Shown here in pieces: positions 6,511 to 7,137 of a stretch of DNA of 7,137 nt. The stretch covers positions 1-7,137 of the forward strand of contig CAIOZP010000235.1 in NCBI GenBank assembly GCA_903862805.1, read 5' to 3'. Positions within the stretch are counted from its first letter, which is position 1. Every line of letters begins with the position of its first letter. Source of the stretch: an uncultured Fibrobacterota bacterium. GTDB taxonomy: Bacteria; Fibrobacterota; Chitinivibrionia; Chitinivibrionales; CAIOZP01. Made by a program: the position numbers and the translations under genes. The notes below the pieces were generated by a model. That model was not told the origin of the DNA. It was given only the letters and a program-made list of their open reading frames with translations, and ran no database searches.

Positions 6511-6929
6511 GTACCATCCTGGCCGGCCACATTGACTGAGTCCAGGAATAGCTTTTTGATTGAACCGGTTCCAGAAACCTCGCCGAATAGTCCGACAATA
6601 TTTGTAGTCGGGCGATTAATGAAAAGCTTCGCAATGTGTTTGCCATTACCATTGTAAGTTCCGGTGAATAGTGTGCTGGTATCTCCGATGGGACTCCATC
6701 CCTGAGCATAATTCCAGGAAGATGTTGAAGATGCGTCAATGTCTGCCAATTGAATGAAATTGGAATTCCACGCCGATACTGTCGTTGAAAGCCAATAGAG
6801 ATTTGGAAGCGAATCAATCTGATAAGGATTCCCGGCCGAGCCATCTCCGGCTGGTACAGCAGAAGTCTGGGCATCAACTGCGCAGAACAATGATGAAAGC
6901 AGAAGCAGGAGCGCGATCAGGTTTCTCAT
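6492..6929 (-). CDS. Signal peptide and N-terminal GLUG region of the large surface protein (5' part, frame broken)
   Basis: This 145-codon frame starts at an ATG (6927-6929) with AAAGGA 5 bases upstream. It begins with a classic signal peptide: MRN, a Leu-rich core at residues 4-15, and a likely signal peptidase I site after V-D-A at 18-20. There is no lipobox. The mature start G-D-G-S-A-G-N-P-Y-Q-I, a W-L-S-T segment, N-F-I-Q-L-A-D-I-D, W-S-P-I-G-D, F-T-G-T-Y-N-G-N-G-K and G-L-F-G-E-V-S-G-T-G-S-I is the standard opening of GLUG-repeat exported proteins. It ends at TAG (6492-6494) in the middle of a GLUG repeat, after ...GTGALWE. The repeat goes on, with no residue missing, in the -1 frame (VGIGG...). 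It is therefore the front of the 2908-6501 frame and not a small independent protein. Confidence 0.85.
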   Translation of the reverse strand: MRNLIALLLLLSSLFCAVDAQTSAVPAGDGSAGNPYQIDSLPNLYWLSTTVSAWNSNFIQLADIDASSTSSWNYAQGWSPIGDTSTLFTGTYNGNGKHIAKLFINRPTTNIVGLFGEVSGTGSIKKLFLDSVNVAGQDGTGALWE

Positions 6930-7137
6930 GAAAATCCTTTATAAATGTTTTTCTTAAAATCTGAACCAATAAAGGCGGATGAAGATCCAACCCAGTACAC
7001 ACAAAAATACCTGCTTTATAATTCATCCTATAGTAATATTCACTGTCAAAACGCTGCTAAAAGCGCCTCCTTTTATGATATTTCCTTGTCAAATCTCCAA
7101 CTTTACTTGATCTTTCCCAGAAAGCTTCGTCCAAAAC
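6930..7137 (-). other. Upstream region of the surface-protein gene
   Basis: These 208 AT-rich bases precede the minus-strand gene. Two TTGACA hexamers occur on the minus strand (7092-7087 and 7049-7044), but neither has a good -10 box at 16-18 bases; the nearest TATAAA (7020-7015) is 23 bases from the second. A promoter is expected here but cannot be placed firmly. A minus-strand frame is open from the window edge to TAG at 7057-7059 (26 residues, very basic end K-Y-H-K-R-R-R-F). It could be the tail of another gene, but it is too short to tell from chance. AAAAGGAGG at 7074-7066 has no start codon at a usable distance. Confidence 0.4.
6935..6940 (-). promoter_or_regulatory. Ribosome binding site of the surface-protein gene
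   Basis: AAAGGA on the minus strand (6940 to 6935) lies 5 bases before the ATG at 6929. Together with the signal peptide that follows directly, it fixes this start. Confidence 0.75.

Noticed and set aside
6877..7026. Small minus-strand ORF of about 50 codons from an ATG at 7026, overlapping the start of the surface-protein gene.
   Set aside because: The only purine-rich stretch (AGG) directly abuts the ATG, too close to act as a ribosome site, and the product overlaps a well-supported signal peptide in another frame.
7015..7049. Promoter for the surface-protein gene: TTGACA (7049-7044) and TATAAA (7020-7015) on the minus strand.
   Set aside because: The 23-base spacing is too long for a normal sigma-70-type promoter, and the hexamer at 17 bases (ATGAAT) matches the -10 consensus at only three positions.
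7057..7137. Minus-strand open frame of 26 residues from the window edge to a TAG, possibly the end of an upstream gene.
   Set aside because: Such a short open stretch is expected by chance in at least one of three frames, and the residues match no family I recognise.

Overview
The window comes from a bacterium of moderate GC content (roughly 45-50 percent by eye) with good Shine-Dalgarno sites. It has two parts. The left part (1-2685, plus strand) is a tight run of three cytoplasmic-type genes. The right part (2908-6929, minus strand) is one very large secreted, repeat-built surface protein whose reading frame is interrupted once near its 5' end. The two units converge on a 222-base spacer that holds a clear terminator for the minus-strand gene.

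The secreted protein opens with GLUG-type repeats and continues with Ig-like, RCC1-like, YDG and MBG-type repeats. It closes with a FlgD/type-IX-like C-terminal module. This style is common in Fibrobacterota, Bacteroidota and neighbouring Gram-negative groups. A Fibrobacterota or Chitinispirillia-like host is my best guess, but it is an inference from protein style and no taxonomic marker gene is present.

Plus-strand unit: (1) the last 48 residues of what looks like a class I SAM-dependent methyltransferase; (2) a 579-residue protein of no family I can name, with a transglutaminase-like Cys...His segment, starting 2 bases after the methyltransferase stop; (3) a DUF2293 protein with two CxxC pairs ahead of the conserved C-terminal domain. 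The spacing suggests co-transcription. The shared function, if any, is unknown.

Minus-strand unit: a signal peptide and GLUG repeats (6492-6929) run out of frame at about position 6501 and continue in the -1 frame (2908-6501). Joined, they give about 1340 residues. The order is signal peptide, GLUG repeats, Ig-like repeat, a short RCC1-like patch, second Ig-like repeat, three regular 76-77-residue repeats, two divergent ones, a YDG-type repeat, an MBG-type repeat and the C-terminal module. I see no RNA genes, CRISPR arrays, insertion sequences or phage genes.
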